A stretch of DNA of 50,049 bases, taken from positions 1 to 50,049 of the forward strand of contig CBHWET010000005.1 of the NCBI GenBank assembly GCA_966112985.1, given 5' to 3'. Source of the stretch: CBHWET01 sp966112985. Its GTDB lineage: Bacteria; Verrucomicrobiota; Verrucomicrobiia; Limisphaerales; JACDHS01. Numbering within the stretch: position 1 is the stretch's first letter; each line of letters opens with the position of its first letter. Under the pieces are notes generated by a model. That model had not been told where the DNA came from, searched no databases, and saw only the letters and a program-made list of their open reading frames with translations. Below, piece after piece: positions 9,068 through 17,740 of this stretch. The translations under genes and the position numbers were made by a program.

Positions 9068-9952
9068 TCATCGTGGCGGTGTTGAGTTGTCCAGCGCAGG
9101 CCGATTCTTCTGCCAAAAGTCGAAAACGGCTCGCCACCACTGAGCAGATTGTGCTCCCACTTCGTTATGATGCGCGCCCGGAATGACCTCGAGGACTTTT
9201 GGCCCGGAAAAGCCTTCGTGAAGTTTTAGTCCGAGCCTGGCGGGGATAACCTCGTCCTGTTCGGCTATGATGAACTTGATCGGGCCGCGGTACTCGGCCA
9301 AACACGCCGCCGGCTGGAAACGATCCAGCAGGATGAGTGATACGGGAAGGAAACGCATTCGCAATTTCGCCAGGGAAAGGAGGTCGTCGTAAGGAACAAA
9401 CAACGCCATGCCGTCAATCTTTTGACGACGCACCTTCGCCAGATGAGCCGAAACGCCCGTGCCAAGAGATTCACTGACAACATATCGCGGCTGACCGGCT
9501 GGCAATTGATCAAAAGCCTCTTCAGCAGCCGCTAGGAAACTTTTTAAGCTCGGAGAACCGGACCGCGCACCGTATCCCGGATATTCCAGCACAAAGACAT
9601 CGACATTCGCAGCTTCATGAATGGGTTGCGCAAAATAACTTCGATTCAATGCACAACCACCATTGCCGTGAACCACTAGAACGGAACCGGTTGCCTTTCC
9701 TTTCGCAGGCATATGCCATCCGATGATTTCACCAGAAACATTCGTCCAGGCCAGAAACCCCTCCTGAACCGCCGCCTGTTTAGCAACGTCCGCCGAAATC
9801 TTCGTGGGAAAATAAATCAGCTTCCGCTGCAGTGCGCATCCAGCAATGCAAAGCAAAACATAGATAATGCAGAGCGTTAGCAGCATTCGGGCAATCGTTC
9901 GCTTCCCTTTTGGTTTCGTCGCCGAAGAAGTCAAAGTCGGATCACTTTTCAC
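9068..9952 (-). CDS. Alpha/beta-hydrolase lipoprotein
   Basis: A 294-residue serine hydrolase-fold protein. The N-terminus has a basic region, a hydrophobic helix and a lipobox (LLCIAGC, C39), so it is probably a lipid-anchored envelope protein. The oxyanion-side motif is HGNGG at 95-99; the nucleophile elbow is SESLG, with S162 as the likely nucleophile (Gly replaced by Ser at the first position). A late acidic residue (EQDEV) and histidine (GAHHNE) complete the triad. It belongs to the YqiA/BAAT-like serine aminopeptidase group with 'LIYFPTK' near the start. It starts with GTG at 9952, 9 bp after the sterol-desaturase-like gene, so they are probably co-transcribed. Substrate unknown. Confidence 0.85.
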   Translation of the reverse strand: MKSDPTLTSSATKPKGKRTIARMLLTLCIIYVLLCIAGCALQRKLIYFPTKISADVAKQAAVQEGFLAWTNVSGEIIGWHMPAKGKATGSVLVVHGNGGCALNRSYFAQPIHEAANVDVFVLEYPGYGARSGSPSLKSFLAAAEEAFDQLPAGQPRYVVSESLGTGVSAHLAKVRRQKIDGMALFVPYDDLLSLAKLRMRFLPVSLILLDRFQPAACLAEYRGPIKFIIAEQDEVIPARLGLKLHEGFSGPKVLEVIPGAHHNEVGAQSAQWWRAVFDFWQKNRPALDNSTPPR

Positions 9953-9961
9953 GATCTGTTA

Positions 9962-11134
9962 TTAACCCTGGCTTGAAGGCGAACCTCCCGCGGCATCGCC
10001 TTTAAACGGATATTTCATCTGTTCAACATAACCAAGCGGGACAGGGTGTCCTTGAATCCCATAGCCAGACGGCCACTTATCTTTCGGAAGAAAATAAGTG
10101 CCGAAGACTTTATCGAGCAGCGGAAAGTGAATTGCAAAATTTACGTCGATGGCCTCGTCTTCGATCCCATGATGCCAATGATGGAACCGCGGCGTGACGA
10201 GAAACTTTTCTAGAAATGGTAAACGCCAATTGAGATTTGCATGCACGAACGTTGAGTAAAGGAAGACGAGAAAAATATACGCATTCATCGCCGCCGCACT
10301 GAATCCCAGGACAAACATCGGAATCACGGTACTCGCGCGCAACGTCACAACTTCGAGAAAATGCATCCTAGCTCCAGCCATCCAATCCATGCTTCGTGCG
10401 GAATGATGAACAGCGTGGAATTTCCACAGACACGGGATTCGATGGAAAGCGCGATGGAGCCAGTACTGAACGAGGTCCGTCAGAAACATAATCGCGATGA
10501 ACTGCACGATGAAAGGTAATGAACCAACCCAGGCACGAAGAGCCGTCAGTGGTGCCACTGCGAGAATCGTCTTGGCCGGAAGAAACGTCAGGAACGTCAA
10601 CATCTGGACCAGCATGCTGCTGACGAGGTAATAAAACAGGTCCTCGCGCCACTCCTCGCGAAAGACATCCTGCTCCGGCCTACGCGCAAACATTCTTTCC
10701 AAGGGGATGAAAAGGAACCCGGTAAAAAGGATTCGAAGGACAAAGAAATCGAGCCCGAAATAAAGCGGCGTCGGATCGCCGACTTTCGCAGTTGCGTCGG
10801 ATCCGCCGAGCAACGATGCAATCAATGTCGCTACAACACCGCACGTTCCAAGAACTTTGCCACGCCGCAACGCGAGGCTGATGGCAGACAAGCCAAACGC
10901 AACCAACAGCAGCGCATGAAGACCAACTCGAAAAGCAGGCTTCTGATACAAGGCGTGGACTTCGGGCGTCGAAAAGGTCCCGGGCATCACCATCGCGAGA
11001 ACGAGCGACAGTCCAGCGATGCCGAGCACAAGCCCAAGGACACCGCTTAACCATCCGCTGCCGAATTTCCGCAACGCCGCAGGCGCCTCCAACTCGCCAC
11101 GAAGTTTCTGTCGTGTCTCGTGAATCGCGCTCAT
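9962..11134 (-). CDS. Sterol desaturase / fatty acid hydroxylase family membrane protein
   Basis: A 390-residue polytopic membrane protein with hydrophobic helices at roughly 28-50, 70-90, 95-112, 128-146, 170-195, 205-225 and 265-295. The di-iron histidine clusters of the family are all visible: HRAFH (227-231), HAVHH (240-244) and FHHWHH (318-322). Members oxidise or hydroxylate lipids (sterols, carotenoids, fatty acids, alkylglycerols). The first 130 residues, with three or more helices, are an N-terminal extension relative to the shortest bacterial members. It sits 18 bp behind aspS and just before the hydrolase, so the pair may modify and cleave an envelope lipid; that is inference. Confidence 0.88.
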   Translation of the reverse strand: MSAIHETRQKLRGELEAPAALRKFGSGWLSGVLGLVLGIAGLSLVLAMVMPGTFSTPEVHALYQKPAFRVGLHALLLVAFGLSAISLALRRGKVLGTCGVVATLIASLLGGSDATAKVGDPTPLYFGLDFFVLRILFTGFLFIPLERMFARRPEQDVFREEWREDLFYYLVSSMLVQMLTFLTFLPAKTILAVAPLTALRAWVGSLPFIVQFIAIMFLTDLVQYWLHRAFHRIPCLWKFHAVHHSARSMDWMAGARMHFLEVVTLRASTVIPMFVLGFSAAAMNAYIFLVFLYSTFVHANLNWRLPFLEKFLVTPRFHHWHHGIEDEAIDVNFAIHFPLLDKVFGTYFLPKDKWPSGYGIQGHPVPLGYVEQMKYPFKGDAAGGSPSSQG

Positions 11135-11152
11135 CGGCCGATTGTAGCAGCC

Positions 11153-12952
11153 CTATTCCTTCTTTGCAGCTTTCAATTCGAGATGCAAATCGCGCAATTG
11201 CTTCGGTTCGATCTGACCCGGAGCATCGGTCATCAGGTCGGTTCCCTTCGCGGTCTTCGGGAATGCGATTACGTCACGGATGCTCGATGTGCCGCAAAGA
11301 ATTGCGCAGAGACGATCGAAGCCAAGCGCGATACCACCATGTGGCGGAGCGCCAAAACGAAATGCTTCCAGCATGTAACCGAAACGTGCTTTCACGAGGT
11401 CCGGCGGAATCTGGAGCAGTTCTTCAAAGATAGTCTTCTGCACGTCCGGCTGATGAATACGAATTGAGCCACCGCCAAGTTCAACGCCGTTGACGACGAT
11501 ATCGTAATGCTGGCCGCGAACCTTCTTCGGCTCGGTTTTCAATAACGGAATATCTTCTGCAACAGGCGCAGTAAACGGATGGTGGCTGGAGTACCAACGA
11601 TTCTGTTCGCGATCAAAACCGAGCAACGGAAATTCAACGACCCAGAGGAAATCGAAACGGGCGGGATCGATCTTCAACAAACCTTTGGTCTTCAGAACGT
11701 CCGCACAATAGAGACGAATCTTGCCGAGGATTTCGCAGGCATTCAGCCATTGATCAGCGGCGAACAAAATTAAATCGCCTTCTTCGATCTTCAGTTTTTG
11801 TATCAAGGCTGCCTTTTCGGCTTCGCTGAAAAACTTGACGATCGGCGACTTCCATTCGCCTTTTTCGACTTTGATATAAGCGAGACCTTTCGCACCAAAG
11901 CTCTTCGCATATTCAGTCATCGTTTCGATCTGACCTTGCGTCGCATCCGCGAGACCTTTGGCGTTCATTGCTTTTACAACGCCGCCGTTCGCGACCGCGC
12001 CGCTAAATACTTTGAACGAACTGCTACGAAACTCTTCGGTGAAATCAACGAGTTCCATCCCGAAACGGGTATCGGGCTTGTCGATACCGTAACGGTTGAG
12101 CGCTTCTTCAAAGGAGATGCGCTTGAATGGAGTCTGGATGTCGATGTTCAACGCCGTTTTCCAAACGCGTTTCAATAAACCTTCGATCAACGCATAAATA
12201 TCTTCGCGTTCAATAAAGCTCATCTCGAGATCCAGCTGTGTAAATTCAAGCTGGCGATCGGCGCGTTGATCTTCATCGCGGAAACAGCGCGCAATCTGAT
12301 AATAGCGTTCCACGCCGGCAACCATGAGCATCTGCTTGAACTGCTGTGGCGACTGCGGAAGCGCATAAACCGTTCCTGGATCGCGACGGTTGGGAACCAA
12401 AAACTCCCGCGCGCCTTCCGGGGTGGACTTAAAGAGAATGGGCGTTTCGACTTCGAGAAAACCCTGTTCGTCCATGTAGTTACGCGTGGCCGTGGCGACT
12501 TTGCTGCGCAGGCGAAGATTGCGCGTCATCTCCGGACGGCGCAAATCGAGGTAGCGGTATTTGAGGCGCAATTCCTCATTCACCTTGGAAGCCACTTCCG
12601 GATCGTCAACCGGGAACGGCAGGACTTCGGAGAAATTTAAGACGTCGAGCTGTTGCACAACAACTTCGACCTCGCCAGTGGGAATCTTGGAATTGTTGGT
12701 GCCTTCAGGACGCTGGCGGACCTTACCGGTCACACGAATGACGCATTCACTGCGCAGCGACGACGCTTTTTCGAACACATCGGCTGGAACTTCCTTTGGA
12801 TCGAAAACGGTCTGCGTGCGGCCTTCGCGGTCGCGGATGTCGATAAAGATAAGACCACCGAGGTCGCGGCGGGAATGGACCCAGCCATTAAGGGTAACAG
12901 TCTGCCCGATGTGCGCCGGGCGGAGTTCATTGCAGTGTTGCGTGCGTTTCAT
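11153..12952 (-). CDS. aspS: Aspartyl-tRNA synthetase
   Basis: Charges tRNA-Asp (and possibly tRNA-Asn in non-discriminating forms) with aspartate. The 599 residues match the long bacterial type: OB-fold anticodon domain (GWVHSRRDLGG), class II motif 2 (FRDEDQRADRQLEFTQLD), the inserted GAD domain (around SGAVANGGVVKAMNAKG), the GGGSIRIH segment, and motif 3 (GIALGFDRL). I chose the ATG at 12952 (MKRTQHCNELR) because the upstream in-frame 36 codons do not resemble the family and run into intergenic sequence. It is the first gene of a probable aspS / desaturase / hydrolase transcription unit. Confidence 0.95.
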   Translation of the reverse strand: MKRTQHCNELRPAHIGQTVTLNGWVHSRRDLGGLIFIDIRDREGRTQTVFDPKEVPADVFEKASSLRSECVIRVTGKVRQRPEGTNNSKIPTGEVEVVVQQLDVLNFSEVLPFPVDDPEVASKVNEELRLKYRYLDLRRPEMTRNLRLRSKVATATRNYMDEQGFLEVETPILFKSTPEGAREFLVPNRRDPGTVYALPQSPQQFKQMLMVAGVERYYQIARCFRDEDQRADRQLEFTQLDLEMSFIEREDIYALIEGLLKRVWKTALNIDIQTPFKRISFEEALNRYGIDKPDTRFGMELVDFTEEFRSSSFKVFSGAVANGGVVKAMNAKGLADATQGQIETMTEYAKSFGAKGLAYIKVEKGEWKSPIVKFFSEAEKAALIQKLKIEEGDLILFAADQWLNACEILGKIRLYCADVLKTKGLLKIDPARFDFLWVVEFPLLGFDREQNRWYSSHHPFTAPVAEDIPLLKTEPKKVRGQHYDIVVNGVELGGGSIRIHQPDVQKTIFEELLQIPPDLVKARFGYMLEAFRFGAPPHGGIALGFDRLCAILCGTSSIRDVIAFPKTAKGTDLMTDAPGQIEPKQLRDLHLELKAAKKE

Positions 12953-13387
12953 TTGTAAAATCGGAAGGCGAGCCTTAGCTTCGCCGAACAGGCAAAGCGA
13001 TGACTTTGCCGGACCAAAAATTCGAGCGGCAAATGTGCTGGAATTCGAATGGGAATTCAAAAGGAATTTTCGGAGGCGCGTTTAAGTCCCGTGAACGCAA
13101 GCAATGGATTGAGAAAGCGGGTTCTTCGCTGTTTTCGGGGGAATAGCCGACACGGCTCCCGTAGCACATTTCTCCTTCACCTAAAATCCATTCACTCTGC
13201 GAGAGGATTAAGGTGAGAAACAATGCGCTATTAAATTCAGCAAAGTGATCGTTTTCACGGGGGCATTTGATCATCGGATTTTCTTGGCTACGCACTACAT
13301 TCATCGCCAATTCCATCGAAAAGCGGCGAACCGGGGTTCCGACGGTAAACGCCTGATTTGCAACGGCTAAAACCGTTGGCGGACAAA
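12953..13387. other. Gene-free leader region upstream of aspS
   Basis: About 435 bp without a convincing gene. Around 13172-13217 there is a fragment with imperfect dyad symmetry (TTCACCT and AGGTGAG around AGAGGATTA), similar in style to short dispersed intergenic elements. Reading frames across it run into the palindrome array and look random. A promoter for aspS should be here but I cannot point to one. Confidence 0.5.
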
Positions 13388-13771
13388 AATTATTGGCAAT
13401 AAATGGCGAAAACTTTTTTTCCAGCCTCATTTATCCGCAATAATTGTCGTCCGAAACAGTTCCGGCGGGATTTATCCGCAATAAATGACGAAAAACGGTG
13501 GCGGACGATCTTTATCTGCAATAAATGGCACCGGAAATTTGGCGAACAATATTTATCCGGAATAAATGGCATCGGATTTTTGGCGGACGACATTTATTGC
13601 CAATAAATGCCGCCAACTTTTTTTCCCACGTCATTTATCCGGACTAAATGGTGAAAAATCGCGGCGGACGGGATTTATCCGGAATAAATGCCGCCGGAAA
13701 TGTGGCAGACGACATTTATTGCGGATAATTCTGGGCGAATTTTTGGAAATCCAAATTTATTCGCAATAAAT
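13388..13771 (+). repeat. Tandem array of ten 40-41 bp units with ATTTATCCGCAATAAAT near-palindromes
   Basis: Ten 17 bp near-palindromes of the type ATTTATYSSSAATAAAT, separated by about 24 bp spacers of the type GGCATCGGATTTTTGGCGGACGAC. Core starts: 13388, 13429, 13470, 13510, 13551, 13592, 13633, 13673, 13714 and 13755, that is 40 or 41 bp apart throughout. Copy 6 (ATTTATTGCCAATAAAT) is a perfect palindrome around a central base. The period matches the other array at 8.6-9.0 kb although the sequence is different. It lies between the divergent aspS and tRNA-Gly genes. Frames crossing it in both directions are a by-product of the repeat; 41 is not divisible by three. Confidence 0.93.
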
Positions 13772-13995
13772 AGCGATGGATTTTTGGCCGCTGCCAGTGG
13801 TTCCGGGTAAACAAAGAAAACGCAATTTTTGACCTGGGTGAGAGAGAACATACCTACCAGCCATTTCATGCTTGCCGTTTCGAATTCCTGCAATTCCACC
13901 AAAATGTTGAGGAGCCGAAAAGCGCGTTTCGAAATTTTCAAAACAAGTCTTGCAAAGAAAACTTTTTATTATAGTTTTTCGGGACGCTTTCGGAA

Positions 13996-14071
13996 GCGAG
14001 CGTAGCTCAGTTGGTAGAGCATCACCTTGCCAAGGTGAACGTCGAGAGTTCAAGTCTCTTCGCTCGCTCCA
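13996..14071 (+). tRNA. tRNA-Gly (anticodon GCC)
   Basis: A 76 nt cloverleaf: acceptor stem GCGAGCG paired with CGCTCGC, D-arm GCTCAGTTGGTAGAGC, anticodon arm TCACC-TTGCCAA-GGTGA with anticodon GCC, T-arm with TTCAAGT loop, and CCA encoded at 14069-14071. It is followed at once by an intrinsic terminator. Confidence 0.97.
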
Positions 14072-14079
14072 CTTTATCG

Positions 14080-14111
14080 CCCTGCAAATACTCTGTGTTT
14101 GCAGGGTTTTT
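14080..14111 (+). terminator. Intrinsic terminator of tRNA-Gly
   Basis: A perfect 9 bp stem, CCCTGCAAA (14080-14088) with TTTGCAGGG (14098-14106), around a 9 nt loop, followed by TTTTT at 14107-14111. Confidence 0.9.
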
Positions 14112-14384
14112 AGTTTTTATAAGCTGGTCGGGCGAATTTGTTGGTTCGTTTGATTTTCATGGGAATACTGAGTTCGGAGAGAACTCCTCGTCTCTGGAGC
14201 GTCACCCGATGCTTTGACACCTCTGTCGGATGACGCTTGGCGATTAAATTTGAGCCTTAATTTTGTCCATTTTTGTCTAATTTCGAGGCGATGCGGCGAG
14301 GTTTTGCATTTACACGCAAGACAGATACTTGCAAACAACTGAAACACAGCACCTTGCGCACAAAATAAGAATCGCGGCCCGTGA

Positions 14385-14414
14385 TTGACAGTTACACCGT
14401 ACAGCATTTACTAT
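14385..14414 (+). promoter_or_regulatory. Sigma-70-type promoter of the 79-residue gene
   Basis: TTGACA (14385-14390) and TACTAT (14409-14414) separated by 18 bp. The predicted transcript start is near 14421, giving a leader of only about 20 nt before the ATG at 14442. Confidence 0.6.
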
Positions 14415-14441
14415 GAACATTCTGTTTACGGTATTTGTCTC

Positions 14442-14681
14442 ATGAAGGTGAAAGCTACTAAGAAGAAAACGACTAGTCTCAAACCCTTGGAAACCGGTCA
14501 ATTTTGGAGCGTCGGAGAAGGACACATCCACATTGTTCAAGTCGGCAAGGTGTTGGCTCAATTTAAACATTTCAAGTTGAAGAACCAAAAGCGTGTTCCC
14601 GTGCAAATGATGAACATCGCCAGCGTTCAAGACTATTTGAAGCGCAACGACGCGAAGTTGGTAAAAAGCATTGCGGCTTAA
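14442..14681 (+). CDS. Small basic hypothetical protein (79 aa)
   Basis: Start ATG at 14442 (MKVKATKKKTTSLK). The sequence opens with a lysine-rich tail and then a likely small beta-domain, 'LETGQFWSVGEGHIHIVQVG', followed by 'LKNQKRVPVQMMNI' and a terminal helix. It reads as a conserved small protein rather than a random frame because it has its own promoter-like boxes, sits alone between two tRNA genes, and has a plausible amino-acid composition. I do not recognise a family. The basic N-terminus would suit nucleic-acid or ribosome association, but that is a guess. No Shine-Dalgarno sequence is seen. Confidence 0.65.
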   Translation: MKVKATKKKTTSLKPLETGQFWSVGEGHIHIVQVGKVLAQFKHFKLKNQKRVPVQMMNIASVQDYLKRNDAKLVKSIAA

Positions 14682-14816
14682 TCGGCGAGCGACTTCGGTC
14701 GCTCTTCCCCTCCCTCTGCCTGCAGCATAACCATATGCTCCCTCGCAGGTGATTTTTCGTAGTCAGTTCTTGCTTCAGTTTGCGCGTGCACGCACGTGCT
14801 AATCCAATTTTCCAAA

Positions 14817-14855
14817 GAAAAAACCCTGCGAACGTTTCATCAACATTCACAGGGT
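14817..14855 (-). terminator. Intrinsic terminator of tRNA-Ala
   Basis: On the minus strand ACCCTGTGAA (14855-14846) pairs with TTCGCAGGGT (14832-14823) over 10 bp with one G-U, a 13 nt loop, and a run of six or more T residues down to 14817. Confidence 0.88.
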
Positions 14856-14863
14856 AAATCGGA

Positions 14864-14939
14864 TGGTGGAGCCGACAGGGATCGAACCTGCGACACCCAC
14901 AATGCCATTGTGGTGCTCTACCAACTGAGCTACGACCCC
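14864..14939 (-). tRNA. tRNA-Ala (anticodon GGC)
   Basis: A 76 nt cloverleaf on the minus strand: acceptor GGGGTCG against CGGCTCC (with two G-U pairs), D-arm GCTCAGTTGGTAGAGC, anticodon arm CCACA-ATGGCAT-TGTGG giving anticodon GGC, T-loop TTCGATC, and an encoded CCA at its 3' end. Confidence 0.97.
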
Positions 14940-15000
14940 ATCCAGAGAGGGCGCAATTTAATAGCTCGCCTCGCAGTGGTCAAAGAAATTTTACACGAAA

Positions 15001-16446
15001 TTATGAACCGAGTGTGAAATAAAAAGTCGCGCCCTTATCGATCTCCCCTTCGGCCCAAACATGACCACCATGCCGCCGGATAATTCGGTCGACCGTTGCA
15101 AGCCCCACCCCAGTCCCTTCGAAATCTTCCGCGCGATGCAAGCGTTGAAAAACTCCAAATAGTTTATCGGAAAACTTCATATCGAATCCAACACCGTTGT
15201 CTCGCACAAAAATCGCGGTCTGATTATCAACACGCACGGACTTCACCAACCCGATTTGAATCACTGCGTTTTCGCGGCGCCGAGTATATTTCACGGCGTT
15301 TGAAATGAAGTTCGCGAACACCTGCTTGATCAGACCGCGGTCGCACTCAACAACGGGCAAATGCTCGATGCGCCACTCGATCTTTCGCTTCTCGATCTCG
15401 GGTTTTAATTCCTCGATAACCTCATCCACAACAGAATCCAGGTTCGTTGGCTCACGTTTTAATTCCGCTCGTCCGATGCGGGCGAGATTAAGGAGGTCAT
15501 CGACCAAATGACTCATATTGCGAGCGCCGTCTATCATGCGCCGCAAATAATCTTGGGCTTCCGGAGTAAGTTGCTTCGCATAATCCTCCTGCAAAATCTC
15601 TCCGAATGCCGCAACATGCCGCAACGGTGCCCGGAGGTCATGGGATACAGAATACGTAAACGCCTCCATTTCTTTCGTACTCGCGGCCAGTTCCGCTGTG
15701 CGCTTTTGAACGCGCTGTTCCAGCTCCGAATTAAGCACGCGAATCTCTTCTTCCGCCTTTTGAATTTGCGCGAGCATGTCGTTGAACGAATCGGTGAGAA
15801 AACCAATTTCGTCGCGTCCGAACTTCCTGGCGCGAACCTGATAATCCTTCCTCTCGGAAATGGCTTTTGCGGTTTTGGCCAATTCGAGTACAGGCTGAGT
15901 GATGACGCGCTGCAGGATTCGGGAAAGAATAAATGCCAGAAGAAATGACCCGGCGAGAACGATTATGACGATTAATGTGTAAAGCCGAAATCGTTCGTAC
16001 ATCTCGTCCAAATCGGATTTTATCGCGATCATTCCAAGAGGAATTCCATTGTGCTCAATGGGTTGTTTTAAGACCAAAAACCCTTCACCGAAATGGAAGC
16101 CCTGACGTTCTGGAACCCAGTGGTCTTTCAGGGTTGGTCCCGACCGGGGATATTGCGCAAACAGCTTTCCGTTCTTATCAAATACGGCGGCAGCCACGAC
16201 ATGTGGCTCGGTGTGCAGCGCAGCGAGAACTTGTTCCTCATCAGTAGCAACGTCGAAAGTGAGTGCTCCCGTACTGTTCTCGCTAATGATTCGGGCAATC
16301 GTCGTTAAATGCTGCGTCATCTGATGACGAAAAGTAACCAACTCGTACGCCATGAACGCTCCTGAGGCGAGAGCGAGGACGATCGTGCTTGTCAGCACGA
16401 TGATCATTGTTACTTTTTGGTTGATTGGCCGGTCCTGAAAACGCAC
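15001..16446 (-). CDS. Membrane sensor histidine kinase (CHASE8-like, HAMP, HisKA, HATPase)
   Basis: A 481-residue sensor kinase. TM1 is at about 13-33, a periplasmic sensor of about 115 residues (CHASE8-like, with NSTGALTFD and VVAAAVFDKNGKLFA) follows, then TM2 near 156-175, a HAMP segment to about 235, a coiled coil, and the phospho-acceptor H269 in YSVSHDLRAPLRH. The ATPase domain has the N-box NFISNAVKYT, G1 DNGVGFD and G2 GTGVGLATV. The GTG start directly abuts the TGA of the upstream YfiR gene (TGAGTG), so the two are translationally coupled. No response regulator gene lies nearby. The HisKA subclass resembles bacteriophytochrome-type kinases. Confidence 0.9.
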   Translation of the reverse strand: MRFQDRPINQKVTMIIVLTSTIVLALASGAFMAYELVTFRHQMTQHLTTIARIISENSTGALTFDVATDEEQVLAALHTEPHVVAAAVFDKNGKLFAQYPRSGPTLKDHWVPERQGFHFGEGFLVLKQPIEHNGIPLGMIAIKSDLDEMYERFRLYTLIVIIVLAGSFLLAFILSRILQRVITQPVLELAKTAKAISERKDYQVRARKFGRDEIGFLTDSFNDMLAQIQKAEEEIRVLNSELEQRVQKRTAELAASTKEMEAFTYSVSHDLRAPLRHVAAFGEILQEDYAKQLTPEAQDYLRRMIDGARNMSHLVDDLLNLARIGRAELKREPTNLDSVVDEVIEELKPEIEKRKIEWRIEHLPVVECDRGLIKQVFANFISNAVKYTRRRENAVIQIGLVKSVRVDNQTAIFVRDNGVGFDMKFSDKLFGVFQRLHRAEDFEGTGVGLATVDRIIRRHGGHVWAEGEIDKGATFYFTLGS

Positions 16447-16998
16447 TCAGCCACCTTTCGTTTCTACTATTTTTGCCAGTCGCAATAATTTCGAACTGAT
16501 CTGCAACCCGCCTCGCTTTGCAGCATTCAGATTGATTTCGAAACGCAACTTGTTGTCTTCCATTAAGAAATTCAGCACGCCCCCGCGGCTCGCGAAATCT
16601 TCGATATCACTAATTGTAAATACCGGTTTATCAGCAGTACGCGAAACAATTTGCGGAACTTTGTCCCGCTCGGAGCGGCTGATAAATAAAACGTGACAGC
16701 TTTGTAGCTTATCGACATTCGCATATCGCCGAATGACAATCGGATGTTCTCCGATGTTCCTGCCTTTCAGTGCGGAATCAATTTCTCGTCCGAACGGATC
16801 GTTTCCGAGTATACCGACGAGAATGGGTGCATCCTTTTTAGGAAAACTCTGCGACGGCCATTCCACGAATTGAAGAAAGTTGAAGATAAACGCCGCTTTA
16901 AGCTGATACTCGGCAGCTACTTGCGCCGAAAGCTGAAAGCTCGTCATTGCAAGGCAAAGAATTGCCACCAGTCCTGTTTTTATTCCGCTGACGGTCAC
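16447..16998 (-). CDS. YfiR-family periplasmic protein (DUF4154)
   Basis: A 183-residue protein with a signal peptide (residues 1-25, ending LSAQ) and the YfiR signature: an opening AEYQLKAAFIFNFLQFVEWP, then GILGNDPFG, SCHVLFIS, FTISDIEDFASRGGVLNF, and a C-terminal 'KLRFEINLNAAKRGGLQIS'. In Pseudomonas YfiR binds and represses the periplasmic part of the diguanylate cyclase YfiN. Here it is coupled to a histidine kinase instead, suggesting that it is the periplasmic ligand of that kinase's CHASE-type sensor. No YfiB or YfiN homologue is seen. Confidence 0.88.
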   Translation of the reverse strand: MTVSGIKTGLVAILCLAMTSFQLSAQVAAEYQLKAAFIFNFLQFVEWPSQSFPKKDAPILVGILGNDPFGREIDSALKGRNIGEHPIVIRRYANVDKLQSCHVLFISRSERDKVPQIVSRTADKPVFTISDIEDFASRGGVLNFLMEDNKLRFEINLNAAKRGGLQISSKLLRLAKIVETKGG

Positions 16999-17106
16999 AA
17001 GGAAACGGACGTGTCTTGGGGTGTGACTTGACCTAGCAATACGGTTTTAGTCGGGAATTAGCAAGAAGTAGCGGGCGTCGGAGAAAAGCGTAACAACGCG
17101 ACAAAG

Positions 17107-17739
17107 TTACGATGAGGCGGTGCGCGCCGTCATCCACTCTCGTTCCACAATGGCAATCGATGCATTATGCGCGCGTGAGAGCACGAGAACAGCGGTCGTC
17201 GCTCCGATTAACGCGCACAACATATCCCACTGCGTGTCCCAAACGTCTCCCTGCGTGCCTAGAAAATCCTTGGCCGCTTCACCGGTTAGCAATGCGGTCC
17301 ACCACTCGAACAACTCGTAAAATGCGCTGAAGGCGAGACAAACGCTGATGGCAAGAAACGGAAGCCAGAAGCGGTGCCGCAGATGGGCCGTGCGAATCAA
17401 GAGTTCGCGGACAAGGCTTGCAGGAATAAAGCCCTGCGCAAAGTGTCCGACACGATCGTAGTGGTTGCGCGCAAAGCCAAAATAAATTTTTGCCCACTCA
17501 CCAATTGGAACTTTTGCATAGGTATAATGCCCGCCAAGCATCAAGATCAACGCGTGCACCGAAAGCAGCCAGAGACACAGGTTGCTCAAGGGAAATTTCC
17601 GATAGGTCAGCCCAACAGCAATCATTGCAATCCAGGCCGGAGCATTCTCCAACATCCAGGTCATCCTGTCCGCCGTGGGTGAGATTCCAAAGAGAATCTC
17701 GAGAACTGCTATTGCCGCGATGAACAACGGCGCGCGCAC
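17107..17739 (-). CDS. DUF2238 (YjdF-like) integral membrane protein
   Basis: A 210-residue protein with about six hydrophobic segments. It carries the family motifs NHYDRVGHFAQGF, AFYELFEWW and FLGTQGDVWDTQWDM, with conserved Asp, Glu and His in loops. The function of the family is unknown; the motifs could bind metal or lipid head groups. The GTG start is next to the sufT stop codon (1 bp gap), so the genes are probably one transcript. Confidence 0.88.
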   Translation of the reverse strand: MRAPLFIAAIAVLEILFGISPTADRMTWMLENAPAWIAMIAVGLTYRKFPLSNLCLWLLSVHALILMLGGHYTYAKVPIGEWAKIYFGFARNHYDRVGHFAQGFIPASLVRELLIRTAHLRHRFWLPFLAISVCLAFSAFYELFEWWTALLTGEAAKDFLGTQGDVWDTQWDMLCALIGATTAVLVLSRAHNASIAIVEREWMTARTASS

Positions 17740-17740
17740 A

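Noticed and set aside
12975..13430. Reading frame of about 150 codons upstream of aspS
   Set aside because: It passes through the start of the array, has no ribosome-binding site and no recognisable composition.
13403..13769. Coding frames across the second palindrome array
   Set aside because: Frames on both strands run through a 41 bp repeat that is not divisible by three; the repeated FI-N, LS-I-type peptides are by-products of the repeat.
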